From NCBI RefSeq assembly GCF_007830495.1, contig NZ_VLKW01000003.1, positions 558,001 through 622,000 on the forward strand: a DNA stretch of 64,000 nucleotides, given 5' to 3'. Of this stretch, positions 47,193 through 55,476 are shown piece after piece. The notes below the pieces were generated by a model. It made no database searches. It saw only the letters and a list, made by a program, of their open reading frames with translations, and was not told the origin of the DNA. Source of the DNA: Pseudoduganella flava. GTDB taxonomy: Bacteria; Pseudomonadota; Gammaproteobacteria; Burkholderiales; Burkholderiaceae_D. Numbering within the stretch: position 1 is the first letter of the stretch; each line of letters starts with the position of its first letter. Both the position numbers and the translations under genes were made by a program.

Positions 47193-48173
47193 ATGAACTA
47201 CTCCGCCCCCATTTGGCTGCCCAACGGCCACTTCCAGACGATCTACCCGGCCACCTGCCTGCCGCGGCCGGACGTACGCTTTCGCCGCGAGCGGTGGGAT
47301 ACGCCGGACGGCGACTTCATCGACATCGACTTCATCGACGGCGAGCCCGGCAAGCCGTTCGTCGTGCTGTTCCACGGGCTGGAAGGCTCGTCCGCCAGCC
47401 ATTACTGCCGCTCGCTGGGCAAGGAGCTGACGGAGCTGGGCTGGTCCGGTGCCTTCCCCCATTTCCGTGGCTGCTCGGGGGAGGCAAACCTGGCACCGCG
47501 CTTCTACCACTCGGGCGACTCGGGCGAGGCGGATTGGGTGCTGCGCCGGCTGCATCCCCGCGCCACCGGCAAGTTCTACGCGTGCGGCGTTTCGCTGGGC
47601 GGCAACGTGCTGCTGCGCTGGCTGGGCGAATCGCAGCACCAGGCTGAATTCGTCGACGCCGCCGTGGCCGTCTCCGCCCCGCTGGACCTGGCGCGCGGCG
47701 GCGAAGCGCTGTCGCGCGGCTTCAACCGCCTGTACCAGCGCATGTTCCTGCAAACGTTGAAGCCGAAATGCGCGGCCAAGCACAAGCGCTACCCGGGCCT
47801 GTTCGACGTGGACGCGATGCTCGCCGCACCGGACCTGTACACGTTCGACAATATCGTCACGGCGCCCGTGCACGGCTACCGCAACGTCGAGGATTACTGG
47901 GACCGCGCCAGCGCCAAGCACGTGCTGGAGGACATCACGGTGCCGACCCTCGTGCTGAACGCGCTGAACGACCCGTTCCTGCCCGGCGTCCACCTGCCCC
48001 GCAAGGCGTCGTCACACGTGGTGCTCGATTACCCTGCACAGGGCGGCCACGTGGGCTTCGCGACGGGCCGGCTGCCCGGCACCTTGCAATGGCTGCCGCG
48101 CCGGATGATGCATTTTCTGGAGGGAGGCAGGAGCATCGGCGCGCCGCAGACGGCGACGCTGTGCCAAGCTTGA
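47193..48173 (+). CDS. YheT-type alpha/beta hydrolase
   Basis: Serine hydrolase of 326 residues: NGHFQTIYPATCLP at the N-terminus, FVVLFHGLEGSSASHYCRSL (oxyanion region), HFRGCSGEANLAPRFYHSGDSGEADWVL, the nucleophile elbow CGVSLGGNVLLRWLGE, then NALNDPFLPG with the acid and GGHVGFATG with the catalytic histidine. YheT homologues are predicted cytoplasmic or membrane-linked esterases of unclear substrate. The next gene begins 3 bp after its stop. Confidence 0.9.
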   Translation: MNYSAPIWLPNGHFQTIYPATCLPRPDVRFRRERWDTPDGDFIDIDFIDGEPGKPFVVLFHGLEGSSASHYCRSLGKELTELGWSGAFPHFRGCSGEANLAPRFYHSGDSGEADWVLRRLHPRATGKFYACGVSLGGNVLLRWLGESQHQAEFVDAAVAVSAPLDLARGGEALSRGFNRLYQRMFLQTLKPKCAAKHKRYPGLFDVDAMLAAPDLYTFDNIVTAPVHGYRNVEDYWDRASAKHVLEDITVPTLVLNALNDPFLPGVHLPRKASSHVVLDYPAQGGHVGFATGRLPGTLQWLPRRMMHFLEGGRSIGAPQTATLCQA

Positions 48174-48176
48174 GCC

Positions 48177-48770
48177 ATGGACGATATCGTCAAACAAGCA
48201 ATGGCCAAATGGCCGAACGTGCCGTACTGCTACGGCTGGCTGGCACTGGACGCGCGCGGCAACTGGCGCATGCGCGACGAGCGCGCGCAGCACCTGAACC
48301 GGCCCGGCGACAAGCTGACCAACGCAGCCCTCGTCGGCTTCATCGCCCGCAACTACCAGCATGACGAGCGCGGTTGCTGGTACTTCCAGAACGGCCCGCA
48401 GCGCGTCTACCTGAATCTGGAGACGACGCCGTTCGTCGCCCGAACCGATCCGGCCCACGGCTTCGTGCTGCATACCGGCGCGCCGCTGGAGGATGTCGAG
48501 GCGGCGTTCATCACGGAAGCGGGCGAGTTGATCCTGCAGGCCGGTGACATCGTCGCGCAGCTGGACGACCGCGATGCGGCGCAGGTGCTGGCTTCCTTGG
48601 AGGCCGGCGGCAAGCCGGTGGCGGATGAGGCGTTGCTGGCGTGGATCGAAGGAGGCGCCGGCACGGCCCCTGCCCTGCCGCTGGCTGGCCGCAACATCGC
48701 ACTGCAACGCATCGCACGTGACGAAGTGCCGGCACGCTTCGGGTTCGTGCGCGCGCCCGTCGCGCCCTAG
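48177..48770 (+). CDS. Conserved protein of unknown function, coupled to the YheT-type hydrolase
   Basis: Soluble protein of 197 residues with no signal peptide or membrane segment. The N-terminal half (MAKWPNVPYCYGWLALDARGNWRMRDE, GFIARNYQHDERGCWYFQNGPQRVYLNLETTPFVAR) is Trp/Tyr-rich. The C-terminal half (FITEAGELILQAGDIVAQLDDRDAAQVLASL) looks like a small beta-rich domain. I recall it as a conserved protein beside YheT in related Burkholderiales but cannot assign a family name safely. Three bp separate it from the YheT-type gene, so the two are co-transcribed. Its stop overlaps the convergent AlkB-like gene by 4 bp. Confidence 0.8.
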   Translation: MDDIVKQAMAKWPNVPYCYGWLALDARGNWRMRDERAQHLNRPGDKLTNAALVGFIARNYQHDERGCWYFQNGPQRVYLNLETTPFVARTDPAHGFVLHTGAPLEDVEAAFITEAGELILQAGDIVAQLDDRDAAQVLASLEAGGKPVADEALLAWIEGGAGTAPALPLAGRNIALQRIARDEVPARFGFVRAPVAP

Positions 48771-49339
48771 CGCTTCGTGCGCAGCGTGATCGACCAGCGC
48801 GGTTCCTTCACTGGCGGCACCCAGTGCTGCCACTCCCACCGGGCCGCGCCTTCCATCCTGTAGATCGAGCGGGGCGCAAGTTCCAGCTTCACCGATTGGC
48901 GGTTCGTGACAGGGCTGGGCGGAAAGCGCCGGAAGCCCATCGTGGCGGCGCTGCCCAGCGAGATGCCGACCACTGTCTCGTACTGCGGCACGTCGCGATG
49001 CCAGCCCAGTTGCGTGCCGGGAGAATATTCCGTGATCAGCAGATGTTCCAGCTCCCCCGCGGGGATGCCGAGCCACTGCGCCACGCGTTCGCGCAGCGGG
49101 AGGAAGCGGGGATCGATCGCCGAAGTCGGCTGCACGGTGTTCGTGTTGAAGTCGTACAGCCCGCCGTAGCTGATGATGCGGCAGCGCGACTCGTACTCCT
49201 TGTACTGCGCCGGCTGCAAAGGAAGCGTCGCGATGATGGCCAGCAGTTCGCGCTCTTCGGCCGCACTCAGGAAGTCCGGCTCGTAACGCAGGCCGGGGAT
49301 CGCTTCGTCGTCCGCGTGGCCGAAGAGATCCGCCTGCAT
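48767..49339 (-). CDS. AlkB-like 2-oxoglutarate/Fe(II)-dependent dioxygenase
   Basis: DNA or RNA demethylase-like protein of 190 residues. The iron ligands are H114 and D116 (GWHRDVPQYE) and H172 (EWQHWVPP). The 2-oxoglutarate arginine is in RWSITLR (R181 or R187), and LLITEYSPGTQLGWH and GISLGSAATMGFRR are AlkB family text. It resembles the short ALKBH-type group rather than E. coli AlkB itself. The ATG at 49339 is preferred over more distal in-frame starts: MQADLFG is the usual beginning and a GAGG precedes it. It follows the M48 protease gene after 7 bp, suggesting an operon. Confidence 0.9.
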   Translation of the reverse strand: MQADLFGHADDEAIPGLRYEPDFLSAAEERELLAIIATLPLQPAQYKEYESRCRIISYGGLYDFNTNTVQPTSAIDPRFLPLRERVAQWLGIPAGELEHLLITEYSPGTQLGWHRDVPQYETVVGISLGSAATMGFRRFPPSPVTNRQSVKLELAPRSIYRMEGAARWEWQHWVPPVKEPRWSITLRTKR

Positions 49340-49346
49340 CGCAGCC

Positions 49347-51176
49347 TCAGCGGCAGGCGGCGTCCAGCGGATCGCGACGCAGGAGTGGATCGACACGCCG
49401 GAAGGGATCGGCTGGCGCCGCCTTCGCCGTGTCGCAGTCGCGCTCCGTCTTGCGGCCGAATGGGTCCGTCGACTCCGTCGTGCCCGCCTTCACGGAGAAC
49501 GACGCGCCGGAATAATCCTTGTCCTTCTTCTTGTCGCCCATCGCTTCGCGGCGCTTGGCCTGCCAGTCGCGCTCGCGCGCATCGATCACGGCCTGCTCGT
49601 AGAACGACGCATCGGGCGACTTGCGCGCCAGCTGGAGCTGGTCCAGCGCGGCCTGCGTGCCGCCCAGCAGCGCATACGATTCGGCCAGCGCGATGTGCTG
49701 CAACGCGAGCATGCCCATCTTCGAATAGGCCTGCGCCAGCAAGTCCTGCAGCTCCGGCTCCGCGCGGTACTGCTGGATCTGGTCGCGCAGGAAGCGTTCG
49801 GCCTCCTGCGGCTTGCCGCCCTTGATCAGCGCATCCGCATACTGCCAGACGATGCCGCGCGACAGCGGGAACTTCGCATGCGCGTCAAGCCCTTCCTTGA
49901 TCGCCTGCGCGAGAACGTCCGGCTTGTTCTCCTGGTCGACCTTGATCTCCAGCGACGTGTACGCAAACATGCTCTCGGCCAGCCCTTTCGGCAGCGGCGA
50001 ACTGAATGCGCCGGGCGCCGGCGGCTGGTGGACGGTCGCGCGGCTCTTGTCGAGCCACGTCTGCGCGCCGGCATGATCGCCGCGCTTGAGCGCCAGGAAC
50101 GCCATGCCGTACTGGCCGGCGGCGATCTGGTGCCGGCTCTGCTGCGCCATCAGGTTGCGGAAGAATTCCTCGGATTCCGCGTAGCCCTTCGTCGTCGGGT
50201 CCTGCAGCACACGGGCGCGGGCCCGCGCGAGGAAGAAGTCCAGCGGATCGACGCGCTGCCTGGTCGGATGCTCGCGCACGCGCGCCTGGATATCGGCGAT
50301 GCGCTCGGTCGTCAGCGGGTGGCTCATCAGCCACGGCATCGACGTGTCGTACATCCGCGTCGCGTTCTGCAGGCGCTGGAAGAACGCGACCATGCCGCTC
50401 GTTTCATAGCCGGCGGCCGTCAGGATCTGGAAGCCGACGCGGTCCGCCTCGCGCTCGGCCTCGCGGCCGAAATTCAGTTGCCGCTGGATGGCGAGGCCCT
50501 GCCCGCCCATCATCACGCCCATCGCCGCATCGGGGCTCGATTTCGCGGCCAGCGCGGCAAGGATCATCGCGGCCAGCGGAATCAGCGCATCCGTCTTCTG
50601 CTCGCCCAGCTGGCGCGCGATGTGGCGCTGCGCGACGTGGCCGATCTCGTGCGACAGCACGGAGGCCAGCTCGGACTCCGTCTGCGCCGCGAGCAACAGC
50701 GCCGAGTGCACGCCGATGAAGCCGCCCGGCAGCGCGAACGCATTCAGCTGCGGATCGCGCACACAGAAGAAGAAGTAATCGTAGTTCGCATCGCCCCGCG
50801 CCCCGGGCCGCGCCGCGACGAGGTTGTTGCCGAGGTTGTTCAGGTACTCGACGATCGGGGGATCGTCGAGGTAATCCTGGTTGAAGCGGATGCTCTGCAT
50901 GATCTCCTCGCCCAGCTTGCGCTCGGTGATCGGCGACAGCGCCTCGCGCGACGTGTCGCCGAGGTTCGGCAGGCTGGGCGTGATCGAGGGCACGCTGGCG
51001 AGAGCGGTGCCGCTGACGGAGCCGCCGGGGGTGCCACTCACGGTGCCGCTGTACGTCGCTGGCGATTGGGCCAGGACCGCGGGCGGCGCGGTGCCGATCG
51101 ACAGCGCGACGAGGGCCGGCAGCAGCTGGCGCTTGAGAGTTCGAGGTGCGTTCACGGTGCTATGATACCTGTTCAT
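49347..51176 (-). CDS. BepA-like periplasmic M48 metalloprotease with TPR domain
   Basis: Periplasmic zinc protease of 609 residues. A signal peptide (about 1-36, ending VLAQSP) is followed by the peptidase domain with HEIGH (H176, E177, H180) and the third ligand in EREADRVGFQIL (about E243). From about residue 310 a helical TPR-like region continues to 530 (EEFFRNLMAQQSRHQIAAGQYGMAFLALKRGDHAGAQTWLDK). A polar tail of about 60 residues (KKDKDYSGASFSVKAGTTES) extends beyond typical BepA. BepA assists LptD and outer-membrane protein assembly or degrades stalled forms. The ATG at 51176 lacks a good ribosome-binding site; a GTG seven codons later is an alternative. Divergent from moaC. Confidence 0.9.
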   Translation of the reverse strand: MNRYHSTVNAPRTLKRQLLPALVALSIGTAPPAVLAQSPATYSGTVSGTPGGSVSGTALASVPSITPSLPNLGDTSREALSPITERKLGEEIMQSIRFNQDYLDDPPIVEYLNNLGNNLVAARPGARGDANYDYFFFCVRDPQLNAFALPGGFIGVHSALLLAAQTESELASVLSHEIGHVAQRHIARQLGEQKTDALIPLAAMILAALAAKSSPDAAMGVMMGGQGLAIQRQLNFGREAEREADRVGFQILTAAGYETSGMVAFFQRLQNATRMYDTSMPWLMSHPLTTERIADIQARVREHPTRQRVDPLDFFLARARARVLQDPTTKGYAESEEFFRNLMAQQSRHQIAAGQYGMAFLALKRGDHAGAQTWLDKSRATVHQPPAPGAFSSPLPKGLAESMFAYTSLEIKVDQENKPDVLAQAIKEGLDAHAKFPLSRGIVWQYADALIKGGKPQEAERFLRDQIQQYRAEPELQDLLAQAYSKMGMLALQHIALAESYALLGGTQAALDQLQLARKSPDASFYEQAVIDARERDWQAKRREAMGDKKKDKDYSGASFSVKAGTTESTDPFGRKTERDCDTAKAAPADPFRRVDPLLRRDPLDAACR

Positions 51177-51202
51177 TCATTCAGTAGATCGTATTCACCC
51201 GC

Positions 51203-51676
51203 ATGTCCGAACTCACCCACTTCGATACCGCCGGCCAGGCCCATATGGTCGACGTCGGCGCCAAGGCCGAAACCCACCGCATCGCCGTTGCCACCGGCAG
51301 CATCCGGATGAAGCCCGAAACGCTGGCCATCATTCTATCGGGAACCGCGAAGAAGGGTGACGTGCTGGGCATCGCCCGCATTGCCGCGATCATGGGGGCG
51401 AAGCGGACCAGCGATTTGATTCCGCTCTGCCACCCGCTGGCGCTGACCCGCGTGACAGTCGATTTTGAGACGGATGAGGCTGCTTCGTCCGTGCATTGCC
51501 GGGCTCAGGTCGAGACTTATGGGAAGACTGGGGTGGAGATGGAGGCGCTGACTGCTGTGCAGGTGGGGCTGCTGACTGTCTATGACATGTGCAAGGCTGT
51601 CGATCGGGGGATGGTGATGTCCGAGATCCGGGTTACCGAGAAGCATGGGGGGAAGAGTGGGGATTGGTCGGCTTAA
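51203..51676 (+). CDS. moaC: Cyclic pyranopterin monophosphate synthase
   Basis: Second step of molybdenum cofactor synthesis, turning the 3',8-cyclo-GTP made by MoaA into cPMP. Length 157. Signatures are [81 protein letters not shown] and [10 protein letters not shown]. No other mo-gene is in the window. Codon use near the 3' end is slightly less GC-biased (many GGG and GCT codons) than its neighbours. Confidence 0.96.
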   Translation: MSELTHFDTAGQAHMVDVGAKAETHRIAVATGSIRMKPETLAIILSGTAKKGDVLGIARIAAIMGAKRTSDLIPLCHPLALTRVTVDFETDEAASSVHCRAQVETYGKTGVEMEALTAVQVGLLTVYDMCKAVDRGMVMSEIRVTEKHGGKSGDWSA

Positions 51677-51721
51677 CGAAGCACGGCTAACTCTCTTGCT
51701 CGGAAAGCGCTCCCCTTATGC

Positions 51722-52297
51722 TTAAACACATCGGAGCTTTCTCGCCAACACTCGAAAGCTCCGTCGGAAAGCTAATAATGTGAACGCACCGATGCCCAAC
51801 ATCGCATATGCGGCAGGTTCGGGCACAGCCGAGATCGAAATCTGCGTATGCTCAGTCCAGCGTAAATCGGTCGGCACCCACGTGTCCCAATAATTACGGC
51901 CGCCAGTGAAGGATTCTCCGCTTGCGAAGCGGTATGAGTAGTAGCTAATGTTGTCCCGAGGGTCGGTTGATGTGTAACCCGCGAAAGTGAATTCGCCGTT
52001 AGGCGTGTAGGCAAAATTGGTGAGGCAGGCGCGGCTACGGTATTGCCACTCGCACGGCATAGAAAAATCCATTCCGTAACCAGCGAAACTGAAATCCCTT
52101 ACTTCGCTCAGACTGTACCTGCCATTGTTATCGAGGTCGTCCACCACCGCATGTGCTACCAATTGCCTGTCGGGCAGATAGATCCCCGAAATGGCATCAT
52201 AAAAACCGGTGTACGTCACCCAAACGTCTGCTACGCCAGCCTGCACTACAAGGGGCGCTCCGAGAAAAGCGGCCGTTACCAAAACCTGTTTCGACAT
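51722..52297 (-). CDS. EF-hand-bearing PEP-CTERM protein, paralogue 3 (divergent)
   Basis: Secreted protein of 191 residues sharing the plan of the genes at 2086 and 2984: signal peptide (about 1-22), VWVTYTGFYDAISGIYLPDRQL (compare FTYQGFTDATTGIFAPDMRL), an EF-hand-like loop D54, D56, N58, G59 and E65, and a PEP-CTERM tail from VPEP at 158. The tail ends in an unusually long basic segment (RRSFRVLARKLRCV). Base composition is clearly lower in GC than in the flanking genes, which suggests a different history or relaxed selection. It is convergent with moaC and divergent from the PilZ gene. Confidence 0.85.
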   Translation of the reverse strand: MSKQVLVTAAFLGAPLVVQAGVADVWVTYTGFYDAISGIYLPDRQLVAHAVVDDLDNNGRYSLSEVRDFSFAGYGMDFSMPCEWQYRSRACLTNFAYTPNGEFTFAGYTSTDPRDNISYYSYRFASGESFTGGRNYWDTWVPTDLRWTEHTQISISAVPEPAAYAMLGIGAFTLLAFRRSFRVLARKLRCV

Positions 52298-52466
52298 GAT
52301 CGTCCTCGCGCTCAGAAAGCAGGGGAAGCTGCTGACAATCTACCGTCCAGACGTGACACTTGTCAATAATATATTGTCGGTCCATCCAGTGGCCTTACGG
52401 GTTCTGCACTCATTAGGATTAATTGAATCGAATGCAACTTATGCGGCTTACAGATGAGTAGCCCTC

Positions 52467-52472
52467 TATAAT
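52467..52472 (+). promoter_or_regulatory. Candidate -10 box upstream of the PilZ gene
   Basis: TATAAT 32 bp upstream of the ATG at 52505, inside an A/T-rich stretch; no convincing -35 hexamer is seen at 16-18 bp spacing. Confidence 0.4.
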
Positions 52473-52504
52473 AGTAATAGGTCAACATCTAATACAGGCA
52501 ACTG

Positions 52505-53191
52505 ATGACTGGCGCTTTGCCACGCGAGCCCGCTCCCCAGCTCTACACTTTCGAACAGATGAATCTGCAAGTGGGCACTCGCTTGCAGTTCATCACGCAT
52601 CGTACCCTGCGCCCCATCCAGCACTTTTCCACCGTCATCGGCTGGATCAAGGACGAGTACCTGATCGTCAAGATCCCAATGGACCAGGGCGCGCCAATCG
52701 CGCTGCGCGAGGGCGACAAGATCACGTTGCGCGTGTTCTCCGGCGTGAACGTGTGCTCGTTCGCGGCGGTCGTCGAGCGGGTTTTCGGGCGTCCCCTGCT
52801 CTATGCCCACGTGACGTTCCCCGTCGAGATTCAGGGCACGAACCTGCGCACGGCGATGCGGGTGAAAGTCGATATTCCGGCGCATGTGAAGGGCGAGGAG
52901 TTCGAGCTGTCCGGGTTCCTCGTCAACCTCAGCGTCTCGGGGGCGCTGCTGGAATCGAAACGGCAGCTGCCGGAAGAGGCGCAACAGGTGACGGTGCAGT
53001 TCACGCTGCTGACGGAGCCGGACAAGCGGCAGGTGATGATCAGCACCCAAGCGGCGATCCGCAACGTCAATGGCGCGGAGGGGAAGTTCGCCTACGGCTT
53101 GCAGTTCATCGATCTCGATCCAGCGCATTACATGATGCTGCAGAACCTGACCTATCAGGCGTTGATCGCCGATCGCCAGAAGATCGTATAA
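52505..53191 (+). CDS. YcgR-like PilZ domain cyclic-di-GMP effector
   Basis: Cytoplasmic c-di-GMP receptor of 228 residues. The N-terminal YcgR-like domain (about 15-105, LQVGTRLQFITHRTLRPIQHFSTVIGWIKDEYLIVKIP) is followed by a PilZ domain (about 110-220) with both ligand motifs: RxxxR (R115-R119 in NLRTAMRV) and (D/N)xSxxG (N141-G146 in NLSVSG). Proteins of this layout slow flagellar motors or regulate pili and polysaccharide on binding c-di-GMP. It lies beside the pilin gene in convergent orientation, so a motility role is plausible but not shown. A shared terminator separates the two. Confidence 0.93.
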   Translation: MTGALPREPAPQLYTFEQMNLQVGTRLQFITHRTLRPIQHFSTVIGWIKDEYLIVKIPMDQGAPIALREGDKITLRVFSGVNVCSFAAVVERVFGRPLLYAHVTFPVEIQGTNLRTAMRVKVDIPAHVKGEEFELSGFLVNLSVSGALLESKRQLPEEAQQVTVQFTLLTEPDKRQVMISTQAAIRNVNGAEGKFAYGLQFIDLDPAHYMMLQNLTYQALIADRQKIV

Positions 53192-53192
53192 G

Positions 53193-53218
53193 AAAAAGCC
53201 CGGCACTCGGCCGGGCTT
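53193..53218. terminator. Bidirectional terminator between the PilZ gene and pilA
   Basis: AAGCCCGGC-actc-GGCCGGGCTT stem, preceded by AAAAA on the left; it lies 2 bp after the PilZ stop and 24 bp past the pilA stop. The A-run favours termination of pilA transcripts. Confidence 0.75.
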
Positions 53219-53241
53219 CGTCACTCCGATCAGGTCGGGGA

Positions 53242-53709
53242 TCAGTTCTTCACGTAACCTTTGTCTACGCAGGCGCCGGAATATGCCCAGCCCAGGCGCT
53301 CGGTGCCCGAGCCTGCTGCACCGCCGGTAGCGGTCGGGGTCAGGACGCACGTGTCGGTCGTTGCGATGCCTTTCACGGCGTTCGGCGTAGCGGTGATCAC
53401 GCCATCGGCAACTGCCAGGCTGTTGAACACGCCGGTCGTGGACGTCGTCGGAGTGGCCGGGATGTTGGTCGCGGCGCCAGCATTCGTCGCAGCATCCATG
53501 TCCGCCAGTGCAACGCCGTTCTGGAATGCTTCTTCAACGGCCAGCTTATACGGGCTAATCTGGCTTACGACTTCAGCGTACGCAGCGCGCTTCACATAGT
53601 TCTGGTACGCCGGAATCGCCACAGCCGCCAGAATACCGATAATCGCCACAACGATCATCAGTTCGATCAGGGTGAAACCGCCTTGGGCCTTCTGGTTCAT
53701 GGATTTCAT
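53242..53709 (-). CDS. pilA: Type IV pilin (PilA-like major pilin)
   Basis: Prepilin of 155 residues. The leader [11 protein letters not shown] is cleaved before F12, giving the mature start [30 protein letters not shown] with the conserved glutamate at +5 (E16). Two cysteines (TDTCVLT and GACVDK) form the likely C-terminal disulfide loop. The middle is Ala/Thr-rich. The gene is monocistronic between a sigma-54 promoter and the shared terminator; a GGAG site precedes the ATG. A role in twitching, adhesion or DNA uptake follows from the family. Confidence 0.95.
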   Translation of the reverse strand: MKSMNQKAQGGFTLIELMIVVAIIGILAAVAIPAYQNYVKRAAYAEVVSQISPYKLAVEEAFQNGVALADMDAATNAGAATNIPATPTTSTTGVFNSLAVADGVITATPNAVKGIATTDTCVLTPTATGGAAGSGTERLGWAYSGACVDKGYVKN

Positions 53710-53759
53710 GGTGTTGCTCCTTCAGTAAAAAACGAAACGGGTTGGGATGCATCAGGTAT

Positions 53760-53775
53760 TGCAATCGCCGTGCCA
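53760..53775 (-). promoter_or_regulatory. Sigma-54 (-24/-12) promoter of pilA
   Basis: On the minus strand TGGCACG-GCGA-TTGCA, a perfect match to the RpoN consensus with 4-bp spacing, 51 bp upstream of the pilA ATG. pilA genes are commonly transcribed by sigma-54 with the activator PilR. Confidence 0.92.
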
Positions 53776-53836
53776 GCCCGGTTTACGCGCTGTTAGGCCC
53801 TGAAAAGCCCAGAAAACCGCTGTTCAGCGCGCTTGC

Positions 53837-53914
53837 GCTGACGTTTTTTGTCACATGAACTCTCACAAATTGTCACATCGGCCTGCAAAAACGGTCAGCT
53901 GACGTTTTTTGTCA
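53837..53914. repeat. Direct 17-bp repeats and TGTCACA motifs upstream of pilA
   Basis: GCTGACGTTTTTTGTCA occurs at 53837-53853 and 53898-53914; the second copy contains the stop codon of the FHA gene. Between them are TGTCACA at 53849 and 53871 and TCTCACA at 53861. They lie 60-140 bp upstream of the -24 element, where enhancer-binding proteins such as PilR bind. Confidence 0.65.
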
Positions 53915-54502
53915 GCCCAGCCGGAATGCCATCCGCGTGCCGGACAGGTCCAGCTCGTCGCCGTCCGCCAGCGGCTGTGGCAGCTTGCCCAGCGGGGCGC
54001 CGTTCAGCAGCGGGACGCGCTCGCCGTCCGTGTGGGCGGCGGCGTAGCCCGCGTCCGTGCGGTTGATGACGATGACCTGCACGCCGGTGCGGCCCAGGCT
54101 CGTCTGCGGCTTGTTCAGTTCCAGCTTGCGGCCCGCGTTGCTGCCGTTGAGGACTTCGATGTGGGCCGCCGGCGGCGTCATCGGCACGGCCGGTGCGCCG
54201 CTGATCGGGCGGATGCCGTCGGCGACGAATTCGATGCGGTACTTGGCCAGCTTGACCTGGTCGCCGTGCTGCAGGAAATGTTTGCCGACGCGGTGGCCGT
54301 TGACGAACGTGCCGTTGGTCGAATACAGGTCTTCGAGGAACGAGTCGTCGAGGATCGTCGTGATCGCGGCGTGTTCGCCGCTGACGGTGGGGTGTTCCAG
54401 CACGATGTCGTTGTGGCGGTGGCGGCCGATCGTCATGCGCTCTTTCGTGAGCTGCACGGTGCGTTCCAGTACGCCGTCACGGGAAATCAGGATCTTCGCC
54501 AA
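53912..54502 (-). CDS. FHA domain protein (two FHA modules)
   Basis: Phosphothreonine-binding protein of 196 residues. The first FHA domain (about 1-95) is intact: MTIGRHRHNDIVLEHPTVSGEHAAI and DLYSTNGTFVNG, with the GR, SxxH and NG residues. The second (about 110-196) is weaker (TSLGRTG, LLNGAPLGKLPQPLADGDELDL) and lacks the SxxH, so it may be structural. The start is a TTG at 54502 with GAGGAGAGG just upstream; no ATG fits. There is no kinase or type VI gene nearby. It lies upstream of pilA and downstream of sucD, separated by a terminator. Confidence 0.88.
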   Translation of the reverse strand: MAKILISRDGVLERTVQLTKERMTIGRHRHNDIVLEHPTVSGEHAAITTILDDSFLEDLYSTNGTFVNGHRVGKHFLQHGDQVKLAKYRIEFVADGIRPISGAPAVPMTPPAAHIEVLNGSNAGRKLELNKPQTSLGRTGVQVIVINRTDAGYAAAHTDGERVPLLNGAPLGKLPQPLADGDELDLSGTRMAFRLG

Positions 54503-54534
54503 ACGCCTCTCCTCAACGTCGTCTCCAAATGAAA

Positions 54535-54560
54535 AACGGGGGCTTCGAAAAGCCCCCGTT
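54535..54560 (-). terminator. Intrinsic terminator of sucCD
   Basis: AACGGGGGCTT-cgaa-AAGCCCCCGTT, 11-bp stem with a stable tetraloop, followed by TTTTTC on the minus strand; 21 bp past the sucD stop. Confidence 0.9.
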
Positions 54561-54581
54561 ATTATCGAACAAAGTTGCCGA

Positions 54582-55463
54582 TTACAGCATTGCCTTCAGC
54601 AGGCGTGCCATTTCCGACGGGTTCTTCGTTACTTTGATGCCGCAGGCTTCCATGATTTCCAGCTTGGCTTCCGCGGTGTCGGCACCGCCGGAGATCAGCG
54701 CGCCGGCGTGGCCCATGCGCTTGCCCGGAGGCGCGGTGACGCCAGCGATGAAGCCGACGACCGGCTTCTTCATGTTGTCCTTGATCCAACGTGCGGCGTT
54801 GGCTTCGTCAGGACCGCCGATTTCGCCGATCATGATGACGGCGTCCGTGTCCGGATCGTCGTTGAACATGCGCATCACGTCGATGTGCTTCAGGCCGTTG
54901 ATCGGGTCACCACCGATACCGACAGCGGACGACTGGCCGAGGCCCAGTGCGGTCAGCTGGCCGACGGCTTCATACGTCAGCGTGCCCGAACGGGACACGA
55001 CGCCGATGCGGCCTTTCTTGTGGATGTGGCCCGGCATGATGCCGATCTTGATTTCGTCAGGCGTGATCAGGCCTGGGCAGTTCGGGCCCAGCAGCAGGGT
55101 CTTCGAACCGGCCTTGGCCATGCGGTCCTTCACTTCCATCATGTCGCGGACAGGGATGCCTTCGGTGATGCAGATCGCCAGTTCCAGCTCGGCTTCAACG
55201 GCTTCCCAGATCGCGGCGGCGGCGCCTGCCGGCGGCACGTAGATCACGGAAACGGTTGCACCGGTTTCCGATGCGGCTTCCTTCACGGAACCGAAAATAG
55301 GAATGCCTTCGAAGTCTTCGCCGGCCTTCTTCGGGTTCACGCCTGCAACGAAGGCGTTCTTGCCGTTCGCGTAGTCGCGGCACATGCGGGTGTGGAACTG
55401 GCCGGTCTTGCCGGTGATGCCCTGGGTGATGACTTTGGTGTCTTTGTTGATCAGAATAGACAT
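54582..55463 (-). CDS. sucD: Succinyl-CoA synthetase alpha subunit
   Basis: TCA-cycle enzyme subunit that carries the phosphohistidine and binds CoA. Length 293. The CoA site is ITGKTGQFHTRMCRDYANGKNAFVAGVNPKKAG. The succinate/CoA region is IYVPPAGAAAAIWEAVE and LLGPNCPGLITPDEIKIGIMPG, and the phosphorylated histidine is in MGHAGALISGGADTAE. It follows sucC by 13 bp in the same transcript. Confidence 0.97.
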   Translation of the reverse strand: MSILINKDTKVITQGITGKTGQFHTRMCRDYANGKNAFVAGVNPKKAGEDFEGIPIFGSVKEAASETGATVSVIYVPPAGAAAAIWEAVEAELELAICITEGIPVRDMMEVKDRMAKAGSKTLLLGPNCPGLITPDEIKIGIMPGHIHKKGRIGVVSRSGTLTYEAVGQLTALGLGQSSAVGIGGDPINGLKHIDVMRMFNDDPDTDAVIMIGEIGGPDEANAARWIKDNMKKPVVGFIAGVTAPPGKRMGHAGALISGGADTAEAKLEIMEACGIKVTKNPSEMARLLKAML

Positions 55464-55476
55464 GTTGGTTCCTTAA

